NCBI RefSeq assembly: GCF_004358425.1
Contig: NZ_CP037948.1
Location: forward strand, 434,001 to 498,000
Length of the DNA: 64,000 nucleotides
From: Qipengyuania sediminis
GTDB taxonomy: Bacteria > Pseudomonadota > Alphaproteobacteria > Sphingomonadales > Sphingomonadaceae
Direction of reading: 5' to 3'
The stretch's first letter is position 1. Each line of letters opens with the position of its first letter. The position numbers and the translations under genes were made by a program. Shown in pieces: positions 1 to 11,666 of the stretch. The notes under the pieces were generated by a model that saw only the letters and a program-made list of their open reading frames with translations, made no database searches and had not been told where the DNA came from.

Positions 1-1
1 C

Positions 2-3436
<3,435 letters not shown>

Positions 3437-3447
3437 TAGCATAAGCT

Positions 3448-3522
3448 CGTCATTGCGGGCGCAGCGAAGCAATCCAGGCCTGCGCTGGGTTGCCGCGCCA
3501 CCTCCGGTGGCTCGCAATGGCA
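3448..3522. repeat. Intergenic inverted repeat, CATTGCG..GC family
   Basis: TCATTGCGGGC at 3450-3460 faces GCTCGCAATGG at 3510-3520 as an imperfect inverted repeat, and the inner arm continues with GCGAAGCAATCCAGG. This is the common CATTGCGAG...GCAATCC type of dispersed palindrome. It occupies most of the gap between dnaE and the acyl-CoA synthetase gene, so it lies in the leader of the latter or acts as a transcript-end hairpin of the former. There is no T-run. Confidence 0.6.
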
Positions 3523-3546
3523 AAGGGAGAGGGAGACACCGCTCAT

Positions 3547-5157
3547 ATGTCGGGAGCCATGCAGGACTGGAAGTTGACGGTCAGCCATCTGATCGATCAT
3601 GCAGCGCGCGAACATGGAGGCCGCGAGCATGTCACGCGCTGGGCCGACGGCAGCGAGACGCGCACCACCTGGGCCGGCATCCGCGCCGATACGCTGAAGA
3701 TGACGCAGGCTCTGCGCAGGCTCGGTATCGGGCATGGCGACCGGGTCGCGACGCTGGCGATGAACCACAGCCGCCACCTCGTCAGCTGGTACGGCGCGGT
3801 CGGGGTGGGCGGTGTGCTCCACACAATCAACCCGCGGCTGTTCGAGGACCAGCTCGACTACATCGTCAATCATGCCGAGGACCGGGTGCTGCTCTATGAC
3901 GCGGCGTTCCAGCCCATCGTTGACAAGATGCGCGGCCGCTGGGGGTGCGTGGAGCATTACATCTGCTTCGACCCGCCGGCGGGGTTCGCCGGCACCGGCT
4001 TCGAAGACTGGATCGGCGGCGAGAACGGCGATACCCCCTGGGCCGAGGTGGACGAGCGCGACCCGTGCATGCTGTGCTACACCAGCGGCACCACCGGCAA
4101 TCCCAAAGGGGTGCTCTACGAGCACCGTTCGACCATGCTTCACGCCATGGCGGGCATCCAGCCGATGGCCTTCGACTTCGACGCGCAAAGCGTGATGCTG
4201 CCGGTCGTGCCGATGTTCCATGCGGCGAGTTGGGGGCTCCCCTGGGCGGGCGCGATGACGGGGGTGAAGTTCGTCTATTCCGCGGTCAACGATCCCAAGG
4301 TGCTGTGCGATCTCATGGACCGCGAGGGCGTCACCCATTCGGCGGGCGTGCCCACGGTGTGGCTCGCCATGTTCCAGCATGTCGATGCCGTCGGGCGCCA
4401 GCTCCCCAGCCTCAAGCAAGCGGTGATCGGCGGCTCTGCCGCGCCGCGCTTCATGATCGAGCGGCTGATGAAGGCCGGCATCCGCGTGGCCCACGCCTGG
4501 GGCATGACCGAAACCAGTCCGATCGGCACCGTCGGCGCGCCGACCTTCGACTGGCGCACCAAAAGCTTCGAGGAACAGGTCAGCATCGTGCAGATGCAGG
4601 GCCGCCCGACCTTCGGCGTCGAGCTGCGCACGGTCAGCCTGGACGACATGGAGACCGAGCTGCCGCGCGACGGCAAGGCCAGCGGCGCGCTGCAGATCCG
4701 TGGGCCATGGGTGATCCGCCGCTACTTCAAGGCCGAGGAGGACGCGGTGAACGCCGAAGGCTGGTTCGATACCGGCGACGTCGGTATCCTCCATCCCGAT
4801 GGCACTTTGCAGCTGACCGACCGGACCAAGGACGTAATCAAGTCGGGCGGCGAGTGGATCAGTTCGGTCGAGCTCGAGAACGCAGCCGTCGGCCATCCGG
4901 CGGTCGCCGAAGCGGCGGCGGTGGGGATGCCGCACCCGCAATGGGACGAACGCCCGGTACTGTTCGTGGTGAAGAAGCCTGGTGCAGAGTGCTGTGCCGA
5001 CGATATTCTCGAACATCTGCGCCCGCAGGTCGCGAAATGGTGGCTGCCCGATGCGGTCGAATTCGTTGACGACATCCCCCACACCGCGACAGGCAAGATC
5101 AGCAAGAAGGACCTGCGCGCGCGTTTCGCCGATTACCGTCTGGGCAGCGCCGGGTGA
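3547..5157 (+). CDS. Long/medium-chain fatty-acid--CoA ligase (AMP-forming)
   Basis: Activates a fatty or other carboxylic acid to its acyl-CoA through an acyl-adenylate, most likely feeding beta-oxidation. The 536-residue protein has the adenylate-forming motifs in order: the phosphate-binding loop YTSGTTGNPKG near residue 180, the WGMTETSP core motif, GWFDTGDVG and the hinge/lysine region TDRTKDVIKSGGEWIS, then a C-terminal HTATGKISKKDL with the conserved catalytic lysine. ATG 3547 was chosen because GGGAGAGGGAGA lies about 10 bp upstream; the frame is open 19 codons further but runs into a palindromic repeat. Substrate chain length cannot be read from the sequence. The stop overlaps the next start by 4 bp. 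Confidence 0.92.
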   Translation: MSGAMQDWKLTVSHLIDHAAREHGGREHVTRWADGSETRTTWAGIRADTLKMTQALRRLGIGHGDRVATLAMNHSRHLVSWYGAVGVGGVLHTINPRLFEDQLDYIVNHAEDRVLLYDAAFQPIVDKMRGRWGCVEHYICFDPPAGFAGTGFEDWIGGENGDTPWAEVDERDPCMLCYTSGTTGNPKGVLYEHRSTMLHAMAGIQPMAFDFDAQSVMLPVVPMFHAASWGLPWAGAMTGVKFVYSAVNDPKVLCDLMDREGVTHSAGVPTVWLAMFQHVDAVGRQLPSLKQAVIGGSAAPRFMIERLMKAGIRVAHAWGMTETSPIGTVGAPTFDWRTKSFEEQVSIVQMQGRPTFGVELRTVSLDDMETELPRDGKASGALQIRGPWVIRRYFKAEEDAVNAEGWFDTGDVGILHPDGTLQLTDRTKDVIKSGGEWISSVELENAAVGHPAVAEAAAVGMPHPQWDERPVLFVVKKPGAECCADDILEHLRPQVAKWWLPDAVEFVDDIPHTATGKISKKDLRARFADYRLGSAG

Positions 5158-5363
5158 GCAGGGCGTGCCCAAGGTGCGATCGGAGCATGGAAGCCGGGTT
5201 CCTGATCGATAGCGCCGATGGCGGCGCATCCTCCGTCGCGGCCTGGCATCGCGGCGCACCCGACAAGCGCTGGTGGGGATTGAAAACCCGCAAGGCCGAT
5301 CAGCGCACGATCACCACGCTACGCTGCACCAGCTGCGGCTTCCTGGAAAGTTACGCCAGATAG
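5154..5363 (+). CDS. Small zinc-ribbon protein (DUF6487-like)
   Basis: A 69-residue protein with two cysteine pairs, CPRC near the N terminus and CTSC near the C terminus, the expected spacing for a single zinc ribbon. Between them are an MEAGFLIDS stretch and WHRGAP, followed by the terminal GFLESYA. This pattern resembles small proteins of the DUF6487 type, whose function is unknown. The GTG start overlaps the stop of the preceding acyl-CoA ligase gene as GTGA, so the two are probably translated together. No catalytic residues are recognisable; a structural or nucleic-acid or protein-binding role is possible but not shown. Confidence 0.72.
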   Translation: MSRACPRCDRSMEAGFLIDSADGGASSVAAWHRGAPDKRWWGLKTRKADQRTITTLRCTSCGFLESYAR

Positions 5364-5389
5364 CCTGGCGGGGGGGCACCGGCCAGGCT
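5362..5389. terminator. Hairpin between convergent stops
   Basis: AGCCTGGC at 5362-5369 pairs perfectly with GCCAGGCT at 5382-5389 around a G-rich 12-nt loop. The hairpin sits exactly between the stop codons of the convergent zinc-ribbon and radical SAM genes. No T-run follows on either strand, so factor-independent termination is uncertain. Confidence 0.35.
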
Positions 5390-6474
5390 CACAGCAGGCG
5401 CAGTTGCCCGCCGGTGCCAGGGGGGCGGAACTGGGTGCAGTCGAGCTCGAACCTGGCCTTGCCGATCCCGGCGCGTTTGCAGGCGAGGCGGAAGCGGGCG
5501 CGGAAGAGATCGGCCCATACGCCGGTCGGTTTGAGCCGGGTAAAAAAGTCGGGATCGTTGTCGCGCCCGCCGCGGATCGATTGCACGATGCTCATCACCT
5601 TGTCGCCGCGCTCGGGGAAGTGGACGCTTAGCCATTCGCGGAACAGGGGCGCGACCTCGTGCGGCAAACGCAGCGGGATCCAGCCGACGCTCGCCACCCG
5701 CATCGCCGCTGCGCGCTGCACGATATCCTCCATGAACTCGTCCGTAATCGCGGGGATCACCGGCGCCACCGAGCAATGCGTCGGCACCCCCGCGTCCGCC
5801 AGCCGGCCGAGAGCCGCCAGCCGCTTGGCGGGCGCGGCGGCCCGCGGTTCGAGCTTGGCGGACAGGCGCGGATCGAGGCTGGTGACCGAGATCGCCACTG
5901 CGACCAACCGCAGCCTGGCCATTTCCCCGAGCAGGTCGAGATCGTCCACCACGCGGTCGGACTTGGTGGTGATCGTTACGGGATGCCGCGCTTCGAGGCA
6001 GACTTCGAGACATTGGCGGGTGATGCGATAGCGCCGTTCGATCGGCTGATAGGGATCGGTGTTGGTCCCCATCGCGATCGGGCGCGGTTTGTAGCGCGGC
6101 TTCGCCAAAGTCGCGCGCAACAGCGAAGCGGCATTGGGTTTGGCGAACAGCCGGGTTTCGAAATCCAGCCCGGGGGAGAGGTCGTGGAAAGCGTGCGTCG
6201 GCCGCGCAAAGCAGTAGACGCAGCCATGCTCGCAGCCGCGATAGGCATTGACCGAGCGGTCGAAGAAGACATCGGGCGAGCGATTGAAGCTGAGGATCGT
6301 CTTCGGCCGTTCCTCGGTAATTGTGGTACGCAGCTTCACCGGCGGCCCGTCCAACGCTTCCATATGGTCGTGCCAGTCGCCATCCACCTCGCGCGTCGCC
6401 AGACCGAAGCGGGTCGGCACCAGGCGTCCTTGCGCCCCGCGGCCGGCCACAGCTGGTTCGATTCGGCGTTCCAT
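5389..6474 (-). CDS. PA0069-family radical SAM protein
   Basis: A 361-residue radical SAM enzyme. The [4Fe-4S] motif is CEHGCVYC (CxxxCxxC) in the context NAYRGCEHGCVYCFARPTH, followed by the TNTDPYQPIE block characteristic of the PA0069 or spore-photoproduct-lyase-like branch. The reaction is unknown for this branch; relatives act on damaged DNA or are uncharacterised. Start ATG 6474 gives MERRIEPAV and has no clear ribosome-binding site. A LexA-like half-conserved box lies directly upstream at 6480-6494, which would fit a damage-inducible gene. The gene is convergent with the zinc-ribbon gene and separated from it by a hairpin. Confidence 0.88.
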   Translation of the reverse strand: MERRIEPAVAGRGAQGRLVPTRFGLATREVDGDWHDHMEALDGPPVKLRTTITEERPKTILSFNRSPDVFFDRSVNAYRGCEHGCVYCFARPTHAFHDLSPGLDFETRLFAKPNAASLLRATLAKPRYKPRPIAMGTNTDPYQPIERRYRITRQCLEVCLEARHPVTITTKSDRVVDDLDLLGEMARLRLVAVAISVTSLDPRLSAKLEPRAAAPAKRLAALGRLADAGVPTHCSVAPVIPAITDEFMEDIVQRAAAMRVASVGWIPLRLPHEVAPLFREWLSVHFPERGDKVMSIVQSIRGGRDNDPDFFTRLKPTGVWADLFRARFRLACKRAGIGKARFELDCTQFRPPGTGGQLRLL

Positions 6475-6479
6475 AAGCG

Positions 6480-6494
6480 GAACATATCAGAAAC
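6480..6494 (-). promoter_or_regulatory. Possible LexA-type box
   Basis: Read on the minus strand the site is GTTT-N7-GTTC, one mismatch from the alphaproteobacterial LexA consensus GTTC-N7-GTTC. It lies 6-20 bp upstream of the radical SAM start codon. A single near-match in GC-rich DNA is weak evidence. Confidence 0.25.
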
Positions 6495-6677
6495 AACGAT
6501 GAGAAGAACAGGTGTTTTGAGGCCAACACCGTCCGGCTTGATTCTCCCGCATTATTATAATGTCCAAGAGAAAAGTGCCAAAGAGGATATTGGTCAGGCG
6601 CTTCCTGCCGGGGCTTCTTGACCGGAGGGCAGGCGAGGTCGCATTCGTCGCCATGAACAGGGGAGAGGGGGCAGGCG

Positions 6678-7394
6678 ATGGCAAACGAACACCCCGAAGG
6701 GTCGCGCCGCCGCGAATTCCTGGACCTTTGCGAGGAAACCACCGGGTTCGGCGAGATCGAGTGGCGCACCTTTCGCGATCTTCTCATCCGACCGCGGGAA
6801 GCTCTGGAGGCCTATCTGATGCACGGCCCGACTGGAGGGCGGCGTTACGCCCGGCCCTTCGGTTTCTACATGGGGCTGTGCGGGATCCTCATGTTCTATT
6901 TGTTCCTGACCGGGGGATTGAAGGGGGTCATCGAAGCGCAACCGGCGGCGGCGATCGATGGTTGGGTGGCACGCTCGGGCAAGAGCCGCGAGGCCTTCAT
7001 CGACGATGCGGAGAGCTGGATGTCGCTGGTGGTCACGCCGATCATCGCCATCTGCAACGCGCTGCTGACCGTGCCTTTCCTCAAATGGTGGAGCGGGATC
7101 GACTGGCGACGCAGCTTCCGCGCCTCCTACGTGCTGATGTGCGCCTGGACCGTACCGATCCTCTTCCTCGGGCCCGCTCCGCAGATGGAGAGTTTCAGGA
7201 CCGTCGCGTTCGCAGCGATGTGGGCAGCCTTCATGGTCGCCTTCCTTCGCATGGGCCGCGGCCTGTGGTTCGCCCATTGGTGGGAAGGGGTGGCCAAATG
7301 CCTGCTGCTGTTGATGGTGCTGGGCATCGCCGGCTGGCTGGGTATGGTGCCAAGCCTCTATATCGGCCTCTTTGGCGGAATATGGAGCGCCTGA
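6678..7394 (+). CDS. Multi-pass membrane protein (DUF3667-like)
   Basis: A 238-residue inner-membrane protein. The N terminus is soluble and contains RTFRDLLIRPREALEAYL followed by RRYARPFGFYMGLCGILMFY, which resembles the entry to the membrane domain in DUF3667-type proteins. Hydrophobic segments are visible near residues 56-76, 114-132, 153-170, 175-193 and 205-230. There are no catalytic or transport signatures, so the function is unknown. Start ATG 6678 follows GGGGAGAGGGGGCAGGCG, a good ribosome-binding region. The gene runs tail to tail with the lytic transglycosylase gene, 7 bp apart. Confidence 0.65.
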   Translation: MANEHPEGSRRREFLDLCEETTGFGEIEWRTFRDLLIRPREALEAYLMHGPTGGRRYARPFGFYMGLCGILMFYLFLTGGLKGVIEAQPAAAIDGWVARSGKSREAFIDDAESWMSLVVTPIIAICNALLTVPFLKWWSGIDWRRSFRASYVLMCAWTVPILFLGPAPQMESFRTVAFAAMWAAFMVAFLRMGRGLWFAHWWEGVAKCLLLLMVLGIAGWLGMVPSLYIGLFGGIWSA

Positions 7395-7401
7395 CGACCC
7401 C

Positions 7402-9123
7402 TCAGCGCTCGCGCGGGAAGGCCGGCCAGCGGTTCTGCGCCAGATCCGTGCGGCTCGCTGCCGGGGCCCCCGCCTGGCGCAGATACATCCAGTAATTGCG
7501 CAGCACGATATTGGCGTAGGCCCGCGTCTCCCAATAGGGAATCGATTCCATATAGAGCAGCGCATCACCGGAATCGCGGATCTCGCTGTTCCAGCGCGCC
7601 ACCGGGGTCATCCCGGCGTTGTAGGCGGCGATGACCTTGGGCAGCGCCCCGCGCGTATTGGGGCTGGCGGCCAGGGCGCGCAGGGCCTCTTGCCCTAGTG
7701 CGAGATTGACGGCCGGGTCCTTCAGATCGAGCGTGCGCGCATCGAGCCCGATCTCGTCGGCATGTTCGCGCGCGGCGATGGGCCGGACCTGCATCAGCCC
7801 GATGGCATTGGCGGGGCTCACCACCTCCTCGCGGAAGCTCGATTCCTGCAAGGCATGGGCGAAGGCGAGCGCGGGATCGACCCGCCAGCCGCCTTGCGGT
7901 TGACGCCCGGTGATCGGCCAGCGCGCAGCCGGATCGGGCCTGGCACCGGTCGGCGCGTTATAGGCCATGAAGCGCTGCGCCTCGGGCAGGCCCAGCGCGC
8001 GGGCGAGGCGGGCGAGCGCGAGGAATTCGGTTGCCGGGCCGATACGGGCCTGATGCCGCAGCGCTTCCGACGCCTCGCCCCTCCGCCCGAGCTCCGCCAG
8101 CATCACCGCCGTGCGCGCGGTCTGCCGCCGTTCCAGCCGCTGCCAGTCCGCCGCGGTCAGATCGGGGCGCAGATGCGTGGCGGGAAGAGGCGCGCCCAAT
8201 TGCTCGAGCGCGAGCATGCCATAGAGCGTCTCGTCGAAGCGCGCCGCCTGGCGCAGCGCGGCGCTTGCCTGCCCAGGCTGGCGGCAGCGTATGAAGCTCC
8301 TCGCGAGCCAATAGTTCGCCGCTGCGGCGAGCTCCGGGTCGGCGGCTCGATTGGCCTGGGCGAAGCCGATCGCGGCCTCCCGGCAATCGCCCAGCCGCCA
8401 GGCGGCGAGCCCTGCGACCCAGGCCCCTTCCGCCACCCACGGCCCCCGCCCGGCGGCGACGGTCTGCGCCTGCGCCAGAGCCTCCGCGTCGCGGTTCTCG
8501 ATGTAATAGCTCCAGGCGATGCGCTGCCGGTATTCGGCGCGCGCCTCGGCGCTGAGGCCGGCATCCACTCCGTCGAGCAGCAGCCGAGCACCATCGGGAT
8601 CATCCGCCGTAATCCGCTCGCCGATGGCCTTCGCGACCTCGGCCGGCATGGTCCCGTCGTCCACCGAACGCGGCCTGTTGCGGCGCGTGAGGCCCGCCTG
8701 GGGGCGCAGGCTCTGCGCTGCGGGCAGCGCGGGCAGGTCCACCCCGCCGCGCGCCGCCGCGACCCGCGCGATGGCTTCGGCCTGCGGCAATTCGGCATGA
8801 CGTTCGAGCCATTGGGTCAGCCGGGCGAGATCGATCGGCGGGCTTTCGGGGGCAAGATAGTACCGCGCCCGCGCATGCCCATGCAGCGGGCCTTCGGGCC
8901 GCTCGGCGAGCAGGGTCTCCACCCGGTCCCAGGCCCTGGCATCGACTGCGGCGAAGAAGGCTGCGTACCACGCCCGCTCCTCGCCGCTTAGCAGTACCGG
9001 CACCGCCGCCGCGGTCTCGCGGGTGAAATAGGCGACGCTGGCGGCATCGGCGAGGGCTGGTGCGGCGGGCGCGGCGAGCGCGAGCGCGGCTATGACGGTC
9101 AATTTGCGGATGTGGCGCTCCAT
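7402..9123 (-). CDS. Soluble lytic murein transglycosylase
   Basis: Periplasmic enzyme that cleaves the MurNAc-GlcNAc bond of peptidoglycan to give 1,6-anhydro-MurNAc products. The 573-residue protein has an N-terminal signal peptide (MERHIRKLTVIAALALAA...ALADA), a long alpha-helical superhelix (residues about 40-400) and a C-terminal SLT domain. Within that domain, ALQESSF carries the catalytic glutamate near residue 427, followed by NAIGLMQVRP and KVIAAYNAG. An in-frame ATG three codons upstream (9132) is an alternative start. The 5' end overlaps the upstream uracil-DNA-glycosylase-like gene by 25 bp, suggesting co-transcription. Confidence 0.92.
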   Translation of the reverse strand: MERHIRKLTVIAALALAAPAAPALADAASVAYFTRETAAAVPVLLSGEERAWYAAFFAAVDARAWDRVETLLAERPEGPLHGHARARYYLAPESPPIDLARLTQWLERHAELPQAEAIARVAAARGGVDLPALPAAQSLRPQAGLTRRNRPRSVDDGTMPAEVAKAIGERITADDPDGARLLLDGVDAGLSAEARAEYRQRIAWSYYIENRDAEALAQAQTVAAGRGPWVAEGAWVAGLAAWRLGDCREAAIGFAQANRAADPELAAAANYWLARSFIRCRQPGQASAALRQAARFDETLYGMLALEQLGAPLPATHLRPDLTAADWQRLERRQTARTAVMLAELGRRGEASEALRHQARIGPATEFLALARLARALGLPEAQRFMAYNAPTGARPDPAARWPITGRQPQGGWRVDPALAFAHALQESSFREEVVSPANAIGLMQVRPIAAREHADEIGLDARTLDLKDPAVNLALGQEALRALAASPNTRGALPKVIAAYNAGMTPVARWNSEIRDSGDALLYMESIPYWETRAYANIVLRNYWMYLRQAGAPAASRTDLAQNRWPAFPRER

Positions 9124-9854
9124 TCGAGCCATTGCTGCCAGAAGCGCCGCTTGTGCGCGGGCGAGCGTGCGAGGGTGTCGAGCCGCGGCGCGGCAAGAAG
9201 CGGCGAGGTGCAGCCTTCGGCCAGCATCGCCGCCTCACGCCCGAAGGCGAGCACGCGCTGCGGCGCAACGCAGGCGATGTGGTGGCAGGTGAGTGCCGCA
9301 AGACCGCGGCCTGCCAGATCATCCCATGCGGGCATCGGCGCACAGCGCGGCAGGCAGCTGGCGAGATAGGCCTCGCTTTCCGAGACGCCCAAGGCCGCGA
9401 GGATGCGGGAGAGGAGGGTGCCGCAGCTGCCCGACAAAAGTGCTTCACGGTCGCCGTCTTCGGGCATGCCGACCAGCACCATGAGCGCCGCCCCCGCCTC
9501 TCCCACCGGGGCTACCCGGTCGGACAGCGAACCGGGATCGAGGCTCGGCTCGGCCAGCCAGAACTGGCGAAAGCCCGCAAGATCACCCGGCCAATGCGCC
9601 GGATCGCCGCCAATCGCGCCATCGGAAAGGGGCGCCAGCGCGCGCTCCAGCGCGGGAGCTGCCGCGCGCGGCACCGTCCGCGGCGGGGCGGGGACGGAAG
9701 CTTCTGTCTCGGGCAAGGGCTGCGGCGCACGCAGCCAGCTGCGGGGTGCGTCCGTATAATCGCAATCCACCCCCGCCTCGCGCCACCAATCGAGCGCGGC
9801 GGCATAGTCCTCGGCAAGCGCCGCGAAGGGCCCGGAAATGCTTGCGTCGGTCAT
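9099..9854 (-). CDS. Uracil-DNA glycosylase-superfamily protein, catalytic motifs degenerate
   Basis: The 251-residue protein keeps the overall order of a bacterial UDG-like protein: a variable proline-rich N-terminal third, then a Rossmann-like core LMVLVGMPEDGDREALLSG where active family members have GEAPG, the strand AYLASCLPRCAP, and VAPQRVLAFGREAA. The terminal HPS-type motif is replaced by SPAHKRRFW, and no set of four Fe-S cysteines like that of family 4 enzymes is visible. Catalytic activity is therefore doubtful. MTDASISG at 9854 is chosen as start; an upstream in-frame ATG (9872) would extend it into the divergent promoter region shared with ETF-QO. Confidence 0.7.
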   Translation of the reverse strand: MTDASISGPFAALAEDYAAALDWWREAGVDCDYTDAPRSWLRAPQPLPETEASVPAPPRTVPRAAAPALERALAPLSDGAIGGDPAHWPGDLAGFRQFWLAEPSLDPGSLSDRVAPVGEAGAALMVLVGMPEDGDREALLSGSCGTLLSRILAALGVSESEAYLASCLPRCAPMPAWDDLAGRGLAALTCHHIACVAPQRVLAFGREAAMLAEGCTSPLLAAPRLDTLARSPAHKRRFWQQWLEWSATSAN

Positions 9855-9940
9855 CATCGTTCGCTGCGGCAAATCCTTGACGGCGCTTGCCCCGGCGGGT
9901 CAAGGCGAAGGGGCGGATTGCACGACGAAAAGAGACGGAA

Positions 9941-11584
9941 ATGAGCGAACGTGAATCGATGCCCTGCGATGTCGTGATCGTCGGCGGCGGCCCGGCGGGC
10001 CTCTCGGCCGCGATCCGGCTGAAGCAGCTCAATGCCGAGCTCGAGGTCATCCTGCTCGAGAAGGGCAGCGAGATCGGCGCGCATATCCTCTCGGGTGCAG
10101 TGATCGACCCCAAGGCGCTGAACGAGCTGCTGCCCGACTGGCGCGAGACGGCCTCGCTCGCTCAGACCCCCGTTACCGATAATCTGCACTGGAACCTGTC
10201 GCCGCGGCGCAAGCACGACATGAACCATGCCTTCATGCCGCCGCTGATGAGCAACAAGGGGAACTACACCGGCAGCCTCGCCAATCTGTGCCGCTGGCTG
10301 GCCGAGCAGGCAGAGACGCTTGGTGTCATGGTCTTTCCGGGCTTCCCCGCTGCCGAAGTCATTCTCGAAGACGACACGGTGAAAGGGGTCATCACGCAGG
10401 ACATGGGCGTGGCCGCCGACGGCAGCCACAAGCCGGATTATCAGCCCGGCATGGAAATCCGCGCCAAATATACGCTCTTCGCGGAAGGGGCACGGGGTAG
10501 CCTGACCAAACGCATGAAGGCGAAGTTCGACCTTGAACGCGACGCGCAGCCGCAAATCTACGGCCTCGGCATCAAGGAGCTGTGGGACATCGAACCCGGA
10601 AAGCACGTGCCGGGCCGGGTGATCCATACCCAAGGCTGGCCTCTCAGCGAGAGCGGCAGCTGGGGTGGCGGATTCATCTACCACCAGGCGAACAATCAGC
10701 TCGCGATCGGCTTCGTCACCGCGCTCGATTACAAGAACCCATGGGTGCGCCCCTATCAGGAGTTCCAGCGCTGGAAGCATCATCCCGAGATCGCGGCGCT
10801 CCTCGAAGGCGGCAAGCGGGTGGCCTATGGTGCCCGCGTCATCAACGAGGGCGGGTGGCAGTCGGTCCCCAAGCTGGCCTTCCCGGGCGGCGCGCTGATC
10901 GGCTGCTCGGCCGGCTTCGTGAACGTTCCCCGGATCAAGGGCACGCATACCGCGATGAAGAGCGCGATGCTCGCCGCCGAGGCAGTGGCCCGCGCAATCG
11001 GCGAAGGGCGCGAGCATGCCGAGCTCATGGATTACGACGCGGCCGTGCGCGAAAGCTGGATCGCGACCGAGCTAAAGCTGGTCAGGAACGCGGAGCCGGC
11101 GGTCGCCAAGTTCGGTGAGGATTTCGGTACGATTCTTGCGGGAATCGACATGTGGATGCGCACGCTCAAGATCGGGCTGCCGATCACCATGAAGCACCAC
11201 CGGGACAGCGAGACGCTGCAGCGCGCCGACCTTTACACGCCGATCGCTTATCCCAAGCCTGATGGCGTCATCAGCTTCGACCGGCTGACCAATGTCGCCT
11301 ACAGCTACACCAACCATGCCGAAGACCAGCCGAACCATCTGAAGGTGAGGGATTACGACCTTCAGTACCGCAGCGAATACCTCGTCTATGGCGGTCCCTC
11401 GCAGCGCTATTGCCCTGCGGGCGTCTACGAATGGCTGGTGCCGGATGACGGCGGGCAACCCAAGTTCCAGATCAACAGCCAGAACTGCGTCCACTGCAAG
11501 ACCTGCGACATCAAGGACCCCAACCAGAACATCGAATGGGTCACGCCAGAAGGCGGCGGCGGGCCGAATTATCCGAATATGTAA
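9941..11584 (+). CDS. Electron transfer flavoprotein-ubiquinone oxidoreductase
   Basis: Membrane-associated ETF dehydrogenase that passes electrons from reduced ETF (fatty-acid and amino-acid oxidation) to ubiquinone. The 547-residue protein starts with an FAD-binding CDVVIVGGGPAGLSAAIRL fold, has the ETF-QO-specific GAHILSGAVIDP and GNYTGSLANLCRWL blocks, and ends with a 4Fe-4S domain whose cysteines are in YCPAGVYEW and NCVHCKTCDIKDP. Start ATG 9941 has AGAGACGGA just upstream; the frame is open further 5' without support. It is transcribed divergently from the UDG-like gene, with TTGACG near 9878 as a possible -35 element. It fits functionally with the acyl-CoA ligase at 3.5 kb. Confidence 0.96.
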   Translation: MSERESMPCDVVIVGGGPAGLSAAIRLKQLNAELEVILLEKGSEIGAHILSGAVIDPKALNELLPDWRETASLAQTPVTDNLHWNLSPRRKHDMNHAFMPPLMSNKGNYTGSLANLCRWLAEQAETLGVMVFPGFPAAEVILEDDTVKGVITQDMGVAADGSHKPDYQPGMEIRAKYTLFAEGARGSLTKRMKAKFDLERDAQPQIYGLGIKELWDIEPGKHVPGRVIHTQGWPLSESGSWGGGFIYHQANNQLAIGFVTALDYKNPWVRPYQEFQRWKHHPEIAALLEGGKRVAYGARVINEGGWQSVPKLAFPGGALIGCSAGFVNVPRIKGTHTAMKSAMLAAEAVARAIGEGREHAELMDYDAAVRESWIATELKLVRNAEPAVAKFGEDFGTILAGIDMWMRTLKIGLPITMKHHRDSETLQRADLYTPIAYPKPDGVISFDRLTNVAYSYTNHAEDQPNHLKVRDYDLQYRSEYLVYGGPSQRYCPAGVYEWLVPDDGGQPKFQINSQNCVHCKTCDIKDPNQNIEWVTPEGGGGPNYPNM

Positions 11585-11586
11585 AT

Positions 11587-11612
11587 CCTTCCCGGAACGG
11601 GGAGGGGGACGA
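11587..11612. repeat. Left hairpin repeat flanking the DUF559 gene
   Basis: CCTTCCC pairs with GGGGAGG around a GGAAC loop (one G-T pair), directly after the ETF-QO stop. Its inverted partner is at 12021-12044; about 19 of 22 core positions agree when the partner is read in reverse complement. It could also act as the ETF-QO transcript-end hairpin. Confidence 0.6.
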
Positions 11613-11666
11613 CCCGTAGGGTGGTGGAGGGGCGAGCGCGTGATAACCGGACATCGCAATAGCGTG

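Noticed and set aside
6530..6560. TTGATT...TATAAT as a promoter for the membrane-protein gene
   Set aside because: The spacer is only 12 bp, too short for a standard sigma-70 promoter.
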